Shown one piece after another: positions 1-7,747 of a stretch of DNA of 16,895 nucleotides (position 1 is its first letter; each line of letters starts with the position of its first letter). Position numbers and translations under genes: made by a program. This stretch comes from Pseudomonadota bacterium (GTDB lineage: Bacteria > Pseudomonadota > Alphaproteobacteria > Rhizobiales > Xanthobacteraceae), in NCBI GenBank assembly GCA_023433965.1, contig JAEYTQ010000166.1:1-16895 (forward strand), in the 5' to 3' direction. The notes below the pieces were generated by a model that was not told the DNA's origin, ran no database searches, and saw only the letters and a program-made list of their open reading frames with translations.

Positions 1-20
1 CTTTCGTGCTGATTGCCTGA
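1..20 (+). CDS. Possible C-terminal tail of CcmB (partial, runs off the left edge)
   Basis: The third reading frame gives Phe-Val-Leu-Ile-Ala followed by a TGA stop at 18-20, 27 bases before ccmC. Rhizobial cytochrome c maturation operons usually have ccmB, the haem-exporter membrane subunit, directly before ccmC, and a hydrophobic tail would suit it. Only five residues are visible, so the identity rests on gene order alone, and other frames also end nearby. Confidence 0.35.
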
Positions 21-47
21 GCGGCCCCCGGTGATTATCAGGATACC

Positions 48-839
48 ATGACGCTGATCGACCTCGCCAATCCCACGCGGTTCCTCGCGCTGACAGCGCG
101 GGTCTTGCCGTGGCTCGCGGCCGCGACCGTCATCCTGCTCGCGATCGGCCTTTATCAATCCGCGTCCGCGCCGGACGACTATCAGCAGGGCGCGACGGTC
201 AAGATCATGTTCATCCACGTGCCCAACGCCTGGCTTGCGATGTTCGTCTGGGGCGTGATGAGCATCGCCTCGCTCGGCACGCTGGTGTGGCGGCATCCGC
301 TCGCCGACGTCGCCGCGAAGGCGGCGGCTCCGATCGGCGCCGCCTTCACCTTCCTCGCGCTGCTCACGGGATCCCTGTGGGGCCGGCCGATGTGGGGCAC
401 CTATTGGGAGTGGGATGCGCGGCTGACCTCGGTGCTGATCCTGTTCCTGATGTATCTCGGCCTGATGGCGCTGTGGCGCGCGGTCGACGATCCCTCGCGG
501 GCGGCGCGCGCCGCAGCCGTGCTGACCCTGGTCGGCGCGATCAACCTGCCGATCATCAAGTTCTCGGTCGACTGGTGGAACACGCTGCATCAGCCGGCCT
601 CTGTGATGCGCATGGGCGGCTCGGCGCTCGACAAGTCGTTCCTGATTCCGCTGCTGGTGATGGCGATCGCATTCACACTGCTGTTCGTCACGCTGCATCT
701 GGCGGCGATGCGCAACGAGATCCTGCGCCGGCGTGTCCGCTCGCTGCAGATGATGCAGGCGAGCCGCATGGCGTTTTCGAGCGACGTGGCCGCCGGTTCG
801 CGTGAAGACAACGCGTCAAAAGAAGCTGGGGCAGCATGA
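48..839 (+). CDS. ccmC: Haem exporter / cytochrome c maturation protein CcmC
   Basis: A 263-residue inner-membrane protein of the usual family length, with about six hydrophobic segments. CcmC binds haem at the periplasmic face and loads it onto the chaperone CcmE during c-type cytochrome assembly. The family's tryptophan-rich signature is at residues 116-128 ([13 protein letters not shown]). The two flanking conserved histidines are H57 (in HVPNAW) and H181 (in TLHQP), the expected haem ligands. The last 35 residues are a charged cytoplasmic tail without obvious motif. The stop overlaps the ccmD start (ATGA at 836-839), implying translational coupling. In Bradyrhizobium this gene has also been called cycZ. 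Confidence 0.96.
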   Translation: MTLIDLANPTRFLALTARVLPWLAAATVILLAIGLYQSASAPDDYQQGATVKIMFIHVPNAWLAMFVWGVMSIASLGTLVWRHPLADVAAKAAAPIGAAFTFLALLTGSLWGRPMWGTYWEWDARLTSVLILFLMYLGLMALWRAVDDPSRAARAAAVLTLVGAINLPIIKFSVDWWNTLHQPASVMRMGGSALDKSFLIPLLVMAIAFTLLFVTLHLAAMRNEILRRRVRSLQMMQASRMAFSSDVAAGSREDNASKEAGAA

Positions 840-1021
840 CGATGTCGCTTGGTCCTTACACATCGTTCATCGTGATGTCCTATGCCGCAGCGGCGCTCGT
901 GGTCGTGATCCTGATCGGCTGGGTCATGCTCGATTATCGCAGCCAGACGCAGCGCCTGCGCGAGCTCGAGGAGCGCGGTATCACCCGCCGTTCCGGCCGC
1001 AGCGCGACGGAGCTGCGATGA
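836..1021 (+). CDS. ccmD: Haem exporter protein CcmD
   Basis: A 61-residue protein with one membrane segment at about residues 11-33, followed by a basic, Arg/Glu-rich cytoplasmic tail ([16 protein letters not shown]). This is the normal size and topology for CcmD, the small subunit that associates with CcmABC and helps release haem-loaded CcmE. It begins in the ATGA overlap with ccmC and ends in another with ccmG (1018-1021), so the three genes are read as one coupled unit. The identification depends on context as well as sequence, because CcmD proteins are short and diverge quickly. Confidence 0.9.
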   Translation: MTMSLGPYTSFIVMSYAAAALVVVILIGWVMLDYRSQTQRLRELEERGITRRSGRSATELR

Positions 1022-1602
1022 GCGATCAGTCGAGCCCCGCGCCGCGGCAGCGCCGCACCTTCCTGGTGCTGCTGCCGCTGATCGTCTTTCTCGCCCTGGC
1101 GCTGCTGTTCTGGTTCCGGCTCGGCAGCGGCGATCCCTCGCGGATTCCCTCCGCGCTGCTCGGCCGTCCGGCGCCGCAGACCATTCTGCCCGAGCTCGCG
1201 GGATTGCAGGACAATGGCGCGCAGGTGCCGGGCCTCGATCCCGCCGCGTTCAAGGGCCAGGTCAGCCTGGTCAACGTCTGGGCGTCATGGTGCGTGCCCT
1301 GCCATGACGAGGCGCCGCTCCTGACCGAGCTCGCCAAGGACAAGCGCTTCCAGCTGGTCGGCATCAATTACAAGGACGCCGCCGACAACGCGCGCCGCTT
1401 CCTCGGCCGCTACGGCAACCCATTCAGCCACGTCGGCGTCGACGCCAACGGCCGCGCCTCGATCGAATGGGGCGTCTACGGCGTGCCAGAGACCTTCGTC
1501 GTCGGGCGCGAGGGCACCATCGTCTACAAGCTGGTCGGACCGATCACGCAGCAGAACCTCAAGGCCGTGCTGATGCCGGAGCTGGAGAAGGCGCTGAAGT
1601 AG
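1018..1602 (+). CDS. ccmG: Thiol:disulfide interchange protein CcmG/DsbE (membrane-anchored thioredoxin)
   Basis: A 194-residue protein with one N-terminal membrane anchor (about residues 14-34) and a periplasmic thioredoxin-fold domain. The active site WCVPC is at 91-95, and the cis-proline loop is in GVPETF at 156-161 (P157). CcmG keeps the haem-binding CXXCH cysteines of apocytochromes c reduced before haem attachment. The start is the ATG in the ATGA overlap with ccmD; this gives the membrane anchor, whereas a longer in-frame extension to 802 only runs back through ccmD and ccmC. It is the last gene of the operon, followed five bases after the stop by a palindromic element that may end the transcript. 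Bradyrhizobium literature calls it cycY. Confidence 0.95.
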   Translation: MSDQSSPAPRQRRTFLVLLPLIVFLALALLFWFRLGSGDPSRIPSALLGRPAPQTILPELAGLQDNGAQVPGLDPAAFKGQVSLVNVWASWCVPCHDEAPLLTELAKDKRFQLVGINYKDAADNARRFLGRYGNPFSHVGVDANGRASIEWGVYGVPETFVVGREGTIVYKLVGPITQQNLKAVLMPELEKALK

Positions 1603-1607
1603 CCACT

Positions 1608-1685
1608 GTCATTCCGGGGCGGCTCGCAGAGCCGAACCCGGAATCTCGAGATTCCGGGTTCACGCTTCGCGTGCCCCGGAATGAC
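1608..1685. repeat. Palindromic intergenic element that folds as a complete cloverleaf
   Basis: A 78-base element filling most of the gap between convergent ccmG and ispZ. The ends form a perfect 13-bp stem (GTCATTCCGGGGC, 1608-1620, with 1673-1685). Inside are three abutting hairpins: 1621-1633 (5 bp, loop GCA), a perfect 28-base palindrome 1634-1661 centred on CTCGAG, and 1662-1672 (4 bp, loop TTC). No base is left between the stems. It resembles the short palindromic repeats I recall as abundant in Bradyrhizobium and Rhodopseudomonas genomes. Possible roles are bidirectional termination, mRNA 3' end protection, or non-autonomous mobility. Confidence 0.85.
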
Positions 1686-1694
1686 ATCAAACAA

Positions 1695-2297
1695 TCACCC
1701 CTTGCTCACATCCCCCGCCTCGGCCTCGCTCCGCTCCAGCGACACCGGATCGACATGGTAGCGCTTGGTCAGCGGCAGCTGGGCGATGGCGAAGATCATG
1801 GTCACTGTGGTCACGCCGAACACCTTGAAGTTCACCCAGAAGTCCGTGCTCTGGGTGCGCCAGACGACCTCGTTCAGCACCGCCATGAAGGCGAAGAACA
1901 GCGCCCAGCGCAGCGTGAGGATGCGCCAGCCCTGCGGCGTCAGGTTGAACACCTGGTCGAACAGCACCGCAATGAAGGACCGGCCGAACAACAGGCCGCC
2001 GCCGAGGATCGCGGCGAACAGGCCGTAGATGATTGTCGGCTTGAGCTTGATGAAGGTCTCGTCGTGCAGGACCAGGGTCAGCGTGCCGAACACCAGCACG
2101 ATCACGCCCGTCACGATCGCCATGATCGGGATGTGACGCGTCACCACATAGGAAGCGACCATCGCAATCGCGATCGCCACCATGAAGGCCCCGGTCGCGG
2201 CGAACAGATTGAACTTCGCGTTGACGAAGAAGAACACGAGCAGCGGACCGAGCTCGGTCGCGAGCTTGAACAGCGGATGCGGCTGGGTCTTGTCCAT
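1695..2297 (-). CDS. ispZ: Inner membrane septation protein A (IspZ/YciB family)
   Basis: A 200-residue, strongly hydrophobic protein with about five membrane segments. It shows family features: [17 protein letters not shown] near the N-terminus (7-23), [13 protein letters not shown] (86-98), and [20 protein letters not shown] (124-143) with the following [16 protein letters not shown]. YciB/IspZ proteins affect intracellular septation and envelope integrity; the biochemical role is unclear. The ATG is preceded by a good ribosome site (GGAAGAGAG on the minus strand). It lies 26 bases after ftsY on the same strand, a pairing common in alphaproteobacteria, so cotranscription is likely. Much longer in-frame readings through ftsY are shadows. 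Confidence 0.93.
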   Translation of the reverse strand: MDKTQPHPLFKLATELGPLLVFFFVNAKFNLFAATGAFMVAIAIAMVASYVVTRHIPIMAIVTGVIVLVFGTLTLVLHDETFIKLKPTIIYGLFAAILGGGLLFGRSFIAVLFDQVFNLTPQGWRILTLRWALFFAFMAVLNEVVWRTQSTDFWVNFKVFGVTTVTMIFAIAQLPLTKRYHVDPVSLERSEAEAGDVSKG

Positions 2298-2306
2298 TCT
2301 CTCTTC

Positions 2307-2320
2307 CGTCTCGAAGGATG
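2307..2320 (-). repeat. 14-base repeat fragment in the ftsY-ispZ gap
   Basis: The minus strand carries CATCCTTCGAGACG, identical to the internal arm of the two larger palindromic elements at 4086-4099 and 14656-14669. It lies just before the ispZ ribosome-binding site and looks like the remnant of an inserted element. A 14-base match could arise by chance, but the same core recurring in three gaps makes common origin likelier. Confidence 0.55.
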
Positions 2321-2323
2321 ACG

Positions 2324-3268
2324 CTATTCGATTCCGGCGATGGCACGGGCGAAATCGCGCGCGGTGAAGGGCGCGAGATCGTCGATGCCTTCGCCGACAC
2401 CGATGAAGTGCACCGGCAATTTGAACTTCTCCGCGAGCGCCACCAGGATGCCGCCGCGCGCGGTGCCGTCGAGCTTGGTCATGACGAGGCCGGTGACCCC
2501 CGCGGTGCGATGGAAGGCCTCGACCTGCGACAGCGCATTCTGGCCGACGGTGGCGTCCAGCACCAGCAGCACCGCATGCGGCGCAGTGTCGTCCACCTTG
2601 CGGATGACGCGCACGACCTTTTCGAGCTCGTTCATCAGCTCGGCCTTGTTCTGCAAGCGGCCGGCGGTGTCGATCAGGAGCACGTCGATGGCCTGCTCCT
2701 TCGCCGCCGTCAGCGCGTTGAAGGCGAGGCTCGCCGAATCCGAGCCCTGCGCGCCCGCGATGACGGGCGTCCTGGTCCGCTCGCCCCAGACCTTGAGCTG
2801 CTCGATCGCCGCGGCGCGAAAGGTGTCGCCGGCGGCGAGCATCACCTTGCGGCCTTCGGAGGCAAATTTCTGCGAGAGCTTTCCGATCGTCGTGGTCTTG
2901 CCGGAGCCGTTGACGCCGACGACGAGAATGACGAACGGCTTCCTGGCCGTGTCGATCACGAGGGGCTTCGCCACGGGCGCAAGCACCTTCTCGACCTCGG
3001 TGGCCACGACGTCCTTGACCTCGTCCGCCGAGATCGCCTTGTCGTAGCGCCCGGTGCCGACGGCCTCCGCGATCCGCACGGCGACGGACGTGCCGAGGTC
3101 GGCGCGCAGCAGCACGTCCTCGATGTCGTCGAGCATGGCGCGATCGAGCTTTCGCTTGGTGACGAGGTCGGCGACCGCGGTGCCGAGCGACGACGAGGTG
3201 CGCTTCAGCCCGTTGGACAGGCGGCGCCACCAGCTCAGCTTGGGGGTCTCGGAGGTGGTATCGTTCAT
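2324..3268 (-). CDS. ftsY: Signal recognition particle receptor FtsY
   Basis: A 314-residue SRP-family GTPase. FtsY docks the SRP-ribosome complex at the membrane and activates Ffh GTPase for cotranslational insertion. Visible motifs are the P-loop GVNGSGKTT (118-126), DTFRAAA (148-154), DTAGR (200-204), TKLD (264-267) and the closing GEGIDDL region (292-298). The N-terminal helical domain covers about residues 20-100. The acidic A domain of enterobacterial FtsY is absent; only about 20 residues precede the N domain, as in many alphaproteobacteria. Membrane binding would then rely on the N-domain amphipathic helix ([14 protein letters not shown]). The start is 38 bases from the divergent pseudouridine synthase gene, so its promoter probably overlaps that gene. 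Confidence 0.97.
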   Translation of the reverse strand: MNDTTSETPKLSWWRRLSNGLKRTSSSLGTAVADLVTKRKLDRAMLDDIEDVLLRADLGTSVAVRIAEAVGTGRYDKAISADEVKDVVATEVEKVLAPVAKPLVIDTARKPFVILVVGVNGSGKTTTIGKLSQKFASEGRKVMLAAGDTFRAAAIEQLKVWGERTRTPVIAGAQGSDSASLAFNALTAAKEQAIDVLLIDTAGRLQNKAELMNELEKVVRVIRKVDDTAPHAVLLVLDATVGQNALSQVEAFHRTAGVTGLVMTKLDGTARGGILVALAEKFKLPVHFIGVGEGIDDLAPFTARDFARAIAGIE

Positions 3269-3306
3269 GGAGGCGTGTTAGCCGTTCCCGCTTCCAAACG
3301 AAAGTC

Positions 3307-4014
3307 TTGCAATTGCTCGATGTTCCCCAATTGACCGCCGAGGAGATTTTGTCGCGCGTGCTCCATCGCGACGGGCTGATGCTGATCATCGACAAGCCGG
3401 CCGGGCTGCCGGTGCATCGCGGCCCCAAGGGCGGGCCGAACCTCGAGGATTCCTTCGACGCGCTGCGTTTCGGCCTGCCGCGGCCGCCGGTGCTGGCCCA
3501 CCGGCTCGACAAGGACACCTCCGGCTGCCTCGTGCTCGGCCGCCATCGCAAGGCGACCGCCTCGCTCGGCCTGTTGTTCAAGCACGGCAAGATCGGCAAG
3601 ACCTACTGGACCGTGGTCGAGGGCGGCCCCACCGAGGACGAAGGCACCATCGACATGCCGCTCGGCCGGCTCAATGCAGAGCGCGGCTGGTGGCAGAAGC
3701 CGGACCCGGACGGGCAGAAGGCCATGACCAATTGGAAGGTGATGGGTCGGGGCGAGGGGTTTACCTGGCTCGCCATGGAACCGGTGACGGGCCGGACCCA
3801 TCAGTTGCGGGTGCATGCGGCCGCGAGCGGCTGGCCGATCTTCGGCGATAACATTTACGGCAACGGCCCGCGCTTCGGTGAGCCGAAGCTGCATCTGCAT
3901 TCCCGCGAGATCGTCGTGCCGATCTCCCGGAACAAGGAGCCGATCCGCGTGGTGGCGCCGGCCCCGCCGCATATGCACGAGAAGCTCCGGGCCTGCGGGT
4001 GGAACGGAGAGTGA
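3307..4014 (+). CDS. RluA-family RNA pseudouridine synthase
   Basis: Up to 235 residues. The protein converts uridine to pseudouridine in RNA; rRNA or tRNA specificity cannot be read from the sequence. The catalytic motif HRLDKDTSG is at 65-73 with the nucleophilic aspartate at D68. Other family blocks are [13 protein letters not shown] (27-39), [13 protein letters not shown] and [12 protein letters not shown]. No S4 domain is present, so it is a short RluA/RluC-type enzyme. No ATG precedes the conserved core: the longest reading starts at TTG 3307, and TTG 3331 (giving MTAEEI) is equally plausible, neither with a strong ribosome site. It is read away from ftsY and followed closely by a palindromic repeat. 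Confidence 0.9.
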   Translation: MQLLDVPQLTAEEILSRVLHRDGLMLIIDKPAGLPVHRGPKGGPNLEDSFDALRFGLPRPPVLAHRLDKDTSGCLVLGRHRKATASLGLLFKHGKIGKTYWTVVEGGPTEDEGTIDMPLGRLNAERGWWQKPDPDGQKAMTNWKVMGRGEGFTWLAMEPVTGRTHQLRVHAAASGWPIFGDNIYGNGPRFGEPKLHLHSREIVVPISRNKEPIRVVAPAPPHMHEKLRACGWNGE

Positions 4015-4019
4015 TGACC

Positions 4020-4125
4020 CTCATGGTGAGGAGGCGCGTCAGCGCCGTCTCGAACCATAGAGGCTCCGCTGCCGCATCTCGTGGCCATCCTTCGAGACGC
4101 CCGCTTCGCGGGCCCTCAGGATGAG
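4020..4125. repeat. Palindromic intergenic element, family 2, copy A
   Basis: It starts six bases after the pseudouridine synthase stop. The outer arms CTCATGGTGAGG (4020-4031) and 4114-4125 pair except for two central positions. Inside are a 5-bp hairpin (4033-4046), an 8-bp stem GTCTCGAA (4047-4054) with 4091-4098, and a 6-bp hairpin with a TTC loop (4099-4113). It shares the core CATCCTTCGAGACG with 14656-14669. Downstream of it, up to the DUF2336 gene, lie a 7-bp hairpin (4127-4145), a 10-base palindrome (4146-4155) and a 5-bp hairpin (4156-4168). Confidence 0.8.
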
Positions 4126-4239
4126 CAGCGGAGTGGTGCTCCGCTATGGGCCCATGGTTTACGAAACCTTCAGCGCTCACCGCTAATGATGTCGGTTGCT
4201 TAGAACAAGCTTCCGTCAATTCGCTCAGGATGAGCAGCG
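4115..4239 (+). repeat. 16-base direct repeat flanking the DUF2336 leader
   Basis: CTCAGGATGAGCAGCG occurs at 4115-4130, the right end of copy A, and again at 4224-4239, ending four bases before the DUF2336 start codon. The second copy holds the AGGA that is the only ribosome-site candidate for that gene. Start and end here mark the outer limits of the two copies. Confidence 0.85.
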
Positions 4240-4243
4240 CGAG

Positions 4244-5353
4244 ATGACCACGGCCGGGCTATCGATCATCGACGAGGTCGAATCTGCGATTCGGATCGGC
4301 TCGGCGGAAAAGGGCCTGGAGACGGCCCGGCGCGTCACCGAGCTGTTTCTCGCTTCCGCCGGCAAGTTCGACGACGAGCAGATCGCGCTGTTCGACGACG
4401 TGCTCGCGCGCCTGATCGGCACCATCGAACTGCGTGCCATCGCCGACGTCGGCGCCCGCGTCGCGCTGGCCGAGATCAGCGCCCAGCTCGCGCCGGTCGC
4501 GCAAGCGCCGCCTTCCGTGATCCACCGCCTCGCCAACAATGACGAGATCCGCATTGCCGGTCCCGTGCTGCAGGAATCCGCCCGCCTCGACGACGGCGAG
4601 CTGGTGAAGATCGCCTCCAGCAAGGGCGAGCCCCATCTGCTCGCGATTGCCGGGCGCTGGTGGCTGAAGGAGATCGTCACGGACGCGCTGCTGGCGCGGC
4701 GCTATCCCAGCGTCAGCCGGCGGCTCGCCGCCAATCCCGGCGCGCGCGTCTCGGGCACCGGATTTGCCATCATCGTCGGCCAGGCCGAAAGCGATCCGGA
4801 GCTCGCCGTCAGCATCGGCGTTCGCGTCGATCTGCCGTCGGACCTGCGCCGGCAGTTGCTGCGTTCGGCGACCGACGCCGTTCGCACGCGCCTGTTGTCG
4901 CGCGCGCCGCCGCATCTGTTCGAGGAAATCCAGAGCGCGATCGCCGCCGTCACCAGCGGCGTCGCGCGCGAGATGTCCGCCGTGCGCGATTTCGAAGGTG
5001 CCAAGCGCGCCATTGCGAATCTCAAGGCCAGCGGCGAGCTCGACGAGGCGACGCTGCTCGGCTTCGCCAGGCAGCGGCGCTATGAGGAGACGGTGGCGGC
5101 CCTCGCGGCGTTGTCGGGGTCGACGACTGAAGTGATCCGCCCGCTGATGCAGAGTCTTCGCGAGGATGGTCTCCTGGTGCCGTGCAAGGCGGCGCAGCTC
5201 AGCTGGGAGACGACCGTCGCCGTGCTCGAAAGTCGCTTTGCGACCGGCGCGATCAAGCCGGCGGATCTTGCGCGGGCGCAAGGACATTACGCGCGAATGA
5301 CGGCGGAGAATGCCAGGCGGACGCTGCGATTCTGGCAGGTGCGGGCGCTGTAA
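4244..5353 (+). CDS. DUF2336-like protein of unknown function
   Basis: A 369-residue predicted soluble, largely helical protein without signal peptide or membrane segment. Its composition and repeated helical character (such as LARLIGTIELRAIADVGARV and the conserved-looking RWWLKEIVTDALLARRYP) recall the alphaproteobacterial DUF2336 family. No catalytic motif is visible and the function is unknown. ATG 4244 (MTTAGLSIIDEVESAI) is chosen over an upstream in-frame TTG at 4196, because the added 16 residues are encoded by intergenic repeat-like sequence. An AGGA at 4227-4230, 13 bases from the start, is the only ribosome-site candidate. The gene converges on mtaB with eight bases between stops. 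Confidence 0.7.
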   Translation: MTTAGLSIIDEVESAIRIGSAEKGLETARRVTELFLASAGKFDDEQIALFDDVLARLIGTIELRAIADVGARVALAEISAQLAPVAQAPPSVIHRLANNDEIRIAGPVLQESARLDDGELVKIASSKGEPHLLAIAGRWWLKEIVTDALLARRYPSVSRRLAANPGARVSGTGFAIIVGQAESDPELAVSIGVRVDLPSDLRRQLLRSATDAVRTRLLSRAPPHLFEEIQSAIAAVTSGVAREMSAVRDFEGAKRAIANLKASGELDEATLLGFARQRRYEETVAALAALSGSTTEVIRPLMQSLREDGLLVPCKAAQLSWETTVAVLESRFATGAIKPADLARAQGHYARMTAENARRTLRFWQVRAL

Positions 5354-5361
5354 GCTCTTCT

Positions 5362-6615
5362 TTATACAGTCAGCCGCTCACCATCGCTGCCGCTAATCAT
5401 CAGCGACACGACACTTCCCACCCGCTCGCGCGCAATCGCCACCGGCAGATAGTGCTCGGTGCGGCCCTGCCCCTCGCTCTCGATCAGCACCTCGCGCGTT
5501 GCGCCGATCTCGGCTTGCAGGCGCTGCCCCAAGGCCGCTTCACCCGCAGCGCGCAGCCGTCGCGCACGGTCCTTGATGGCCGCACCGCCAACCTGCGGCA
5601 TCCGTGCGGCCGGCGTGCCGGGCCGCGGCGAATAGGGAAAGACGTGGAGGAACGTCAGTCCGCATTCCTCGACCAAGTCCAGCGAACGCGCAAACATCTC
5701 CTCCGTCTCGGTCGGGAAGCCCGCGATGATGTCGGCGCCGAAGGCGATGTCCGGGCGCAGACGGCGGACCTGATCGCAGAACGCGATGGCGTCCTTGCGC
5801 GAATGCCGCCGCTTCATGCGCTTCAGGATCATGTCGTCGCCCGACTGCAGCGACAGATGCAGATGCGGCATCAGCCGCGCATCGTCAGCGATGACGTCGA
5901 GCAGGTCGCGGTCGGCCTCGATCGAATCGATCGAGGAGATGCGGAGGCGCTTCAAATCCGGCACATGCCGCAAAATCTGCTTGGTCAGCAGGCCGAGTTT
6001 CGGCACGCCCGGCAGATCGGCGCCATAGCTGGTGAGATCGACGCCGGTCAGCACGATCTCGGCATGGCCGCGCGCGACCAGGGCGCGCACCTGCGCGACC
6101 ACCGCGCCCATCGGCACCGAGCGCGAATTGCCGCGGCCGTAGGGGATGATGCAGAAGGTACAGCGATGGTCGCAGCCGTTCTGCACCTGGACGAACACCC
6201 GCGGCAGGCCGGCCGCAAAACCGTCGACGAGATGCGGCGCCATCTCCTTCACCGACATGATGTCGCTGACGGCGATCTTCTCGCTGGTGCCGAGATCGAA
6301 CGCATCGCGCGCCGCACGCCAGGCTTCGCGGTGCATCTTGTCATCATTGCCGACGACGCGATCGACCTCCGCCATGTCGGCGAACATCGTAGCCTGCGTC
6401 TGCGCCGCACAGCCCGTGACGACGATGCGCGCCTCGGGCCGCTCGCGCTTCAATTTGCGGATCGATTGCCGCGCCTGCGCCACCGCCTCGTTGGTGACGG
6501 CGCAGCTGTTGACGACGATGGTGTCGGTGAGTCCCGCAGCCTCGGCCTCGCAGCGCATCACCTCGGCCTCGAAGGCGTTGAGGCGGCAGCCGAAGGTGAC
6601 GATGTCGACGGTCAT
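5362..6615 (-). CDS. mtaB: tRNA t6A37 methylthiotransferase MtaB
   Basis: A 417-residue radical SAM enzyme that adds a methylthio group to t6A at position 37 of ANN-decoding tRNAs, giving ms2t6A. The N-terminal MTTase domain has its three cluster cysteines at C10 (FGCRLN), C38 (NSCAV) and C69 (TGCAAQ). The radical SAM cluster CX3CX2C is C148, C152 and C155 in GCDHRCTFC. A TRAM-like RNA-binding tail spans about 345-417. FGCRLN and the length favour MtaB over MiaB or RimO. The start ATG overlaps the dapF stop by one base (TGATG at 6613-6617 on the minus strand), so translation is coupled. An in-frame extension to 6711 lies inside dapF and is rejected. Confidence 0.94.
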   Translation of the reverse strand: MTVDIVTFGCRLNAFEAEVMRCEAEAAGLTDTIVVNSCAVTNEAVAQARQSIRKLKRERPEARIVVTGCAAQTQATMFADMAEVDRVVGNDDKMHREAWRAARDAFDLGTSEKIAVSDIMSVKEMAPHLVDGFAAGLPRVFVQVQNGCDHRCTFCIIPYGRGNSRSVPMGAVVAQVRALVARGHAEIVLTGVDLTSYGADLPGVPKLGLLTKQILRHVPDLKRLRISSIDSIEADRDLLDVIADDARLMPHLHLSLQSGDDMILKRMKRRHSRKDAIAFCDQVRRLRPDIAFGADIIAGFPTETEEMFARSLDLVEECGLTFLHVFPYSPRPGTPAARMPQVGGAAIKDRARRLRAAGEAALGQRLQAEIGATREVLIESEGQGRTEHYLPVAIARERVGSVVSLMISGSDGERLTV

Positions 6616-7490
6616 CAGGCGGCGGGCGCGAACAGCGCCGGATCGAAGGTGCCCTCGTACTCGAAGGTCGCGGTGCCCGTCATGAGCACGTGATCGTCGC
6701 GCTCGCGCCATTCGATGCCGAGCTTGCCGCCGGGCAGCGTGATCTCGACCTTGCGCTCGGCGCGCTTCAGCCGCGCCGCGGCGACGGCGGTGGCACAGGC
6801 TGCCGAGCCGCAGGCCTTGGTGAGGCCGGCGCCGCGTTCCCAGGTGCGGATCGTGATGTGCTTGTCATCGACGATATGGGCGAGCGTGATATTGGCGCGT
6901 TCGGGGAAGATCGGATGGTTTTCCAAGAGCGGGCCGACGCGGCCGAGATCATAGGCCTCGACATCATCGACCCAGAACACCGCGTGCGGATTGCCCATGC
7001 TCACCACGGAGGGCGAGTGCAGGATCGGATCGTCGATCGGCCCGATCTGCAATTCGATGTAGCGGGTGTCGCGAAACTCTTCGGCCAGAGGAATGTCCTG
7101 CCAGCCGAATTTCGGCACGCCCATGTCGACAGTGTAGAGATCAGGCGCGGGACCCTGCCAGGCATTGAGCAGGCCGGCGGCCGTCTCGAACGTCGCACTG
7201 GTCTGCCCGGTCTTCTCGAAGATGCGGCGCACGACGCAGCGCATGCCGTTGCCGCAGGCGCCGGCCTCCGAGCCGTCATTGTTGTAGATGCGGATGAAGG
7301 CTTCGGTACCGTCGAGCCGCGGCTTCTGCAGCACCATGAGCTGGTCGTAGGCCACGCCGCCCTTCGCGGACGCCACGGCGCGGGCATCGTCCGGCGTGAC
7401 CGGCCCCGCGGAATCACGCATGTCGACGACGACGATCTCGTTGCCGATACCGTTCATCTTGGCAAATGCGTGGTTAGCCAGCGCGCTCAT
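6615..7490 (-). CDS. dapF: Diaminopimelate epimerase DapF
   Basis: A 291-residue cytoplasmic enzyme interconverting LL- and meso-diaminopimelate, the precursor of lysine and peptidoglycan cross-links. The two catalytic cysteines are in ACGNGMRC (C79) and KACGSAAC (C227). Other family signatures are [15 protein letters not shown] (9-23), [13 protein letters not shown] (164-176) and TWERGAGLT (216-224). The chosen ATG puts this N-terminal block at the family's usual distance from the start. It heads a coupled dapF-mtaB unit. A plausible minus-strand promoter lies 24-53 bases upstream. Confidence 0.97.
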   Translation of the reverse strand: MSALANHAFAKMNGIGNEIVVVDMRDSAGPVTPDDARAVASAKGGVAYDQLMVLQKPRLDGTEAFIRIYNNDGSEAGACGNGMRCVVRRIFEKTGQTSATFETAAGLLNAWQGPAPDLYTVDMGVPKFGWQDIPLAEEFRDTRYIELQIGPIDDPILHSPSVVSMGNPHAVFWVDDVEAYDLGRVGPLLENHPIFPERANITLAHIVDDKHITIRTWERGAGLTKACGSAACATAVAAARLKRAERKVEITLPGGKLGIEWRERDDHVLMTGTATFEYEGTFDPALFAPAA

Positions 7491-7513
7491 GAAAATTCCC
7501 GAATTTCGCCCGC

Positions 7514-7543
7514 CTTATATGGCGATCCTCGGCCGCTTGACCA
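7514..7543 (-). promoter_or_regulatory. Predicted sigma70-type promoter of dapF-mtaB
   Basis: Read on the minus strand: TGGTCA (7543-7538), an 18-base spacer, then TATAAG (7519-7514). The -35 matches TTGACA at 4 of 6 and the -10 matches TATAAT at 5 of 6. Transcription would begin near 7507, giving a short leader before ATG 7490. Found by eye; no scoring was done. Confidence 0.5.
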
Positions 7544-7586
7544 GTGATTTGCCACCGCGAGGCAGGAGATCGGTCAAGGCGCCTGC

Positions 7587-7606
7587 CATGACGCATCTGT
7601 CATGGG
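7587..7606. promoter_or_regulatory. Perfect inverted repeat CCATGAC-N6-GTCATGG, candidate operator
   Basis: Two 7-bp arms with a 6-bp spacer lie in the 257-base divergent gap between dapF and the GyrI-like domain gene. A 20-bp symmetrical site between divergent genes is typical of a dimeric regulator's operator. No regulator is encoded in the window and no matching consensus is recognised. Confidence 0.4.
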
Positions 7607-7682
7607 ACGAATTCTCTGCTTGCGTGTTAGAACGGCGCGGCTCGCCGCGAACCGGGATGCGCGGCCGGGCTGAAGCCGGATT

Positions 7683-7743
7683 AGGCCTTGGTGGGCAAGG
7701 TCTTGGTGAGTAAGGGCCTTGGTGGTCAAGGCTTCGGGGAGAA
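7683..7743 (+). repeat. Four imperfect 15-16-base tandem units before the GyrI-like gene
   Basis: The units start at 7683, 7698, 7713 and 7729, with approximate consensus AGGCCTTGGTGGTCA; the last is degenerate and runs into the ribosome-binding site. Units one and three fold as CCTTG-N5-CAAGG hairpins (7686-7700 and 7717-7731; the latter extends to 6 bp). In-frame readings through it produce a Gly/Lys-rich string that does not look like real coding. Confidence 0.7.
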
Positions 7744-7747
7744 TAAA

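Noticed and set aside
802..1017. N-terminal extension of ccmG through ccmD
   Set aside because: It overlaps ccmD and has no family similarity; the ATGA-coupled ATG at 1018 gives the expected membrane anchor.
1608..1685. The cloverleaf considered as a tRNA gene
   Set aside because: The arms lack T-loop and anticodon-loop features and the middle hairpin is a 28-base palindrome; it is tRNA-like in topology only.
1695..3599. A 634-residue minus-strand reading spanning ispZ and the ftsY region
   Set aside because: Only its last 200 residues are real (ispZ). The rest is an Arg/Gly/Ala/His-rich out-of-frame shadow of ftsY, typical in high-GC DNA.
4196..4243. TTG start for the DUF2336 protein
   Set aside because: The extra 16 residues come from repeat-like sequence and precede a normal ATG start.
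5182..6693. A 503-residue plus-strand reading opposite mtaB
   Set aside because: It is antisense to MtaB, which has all cluster cysteines; the Arg/His/Asp-rich product matches no domain.
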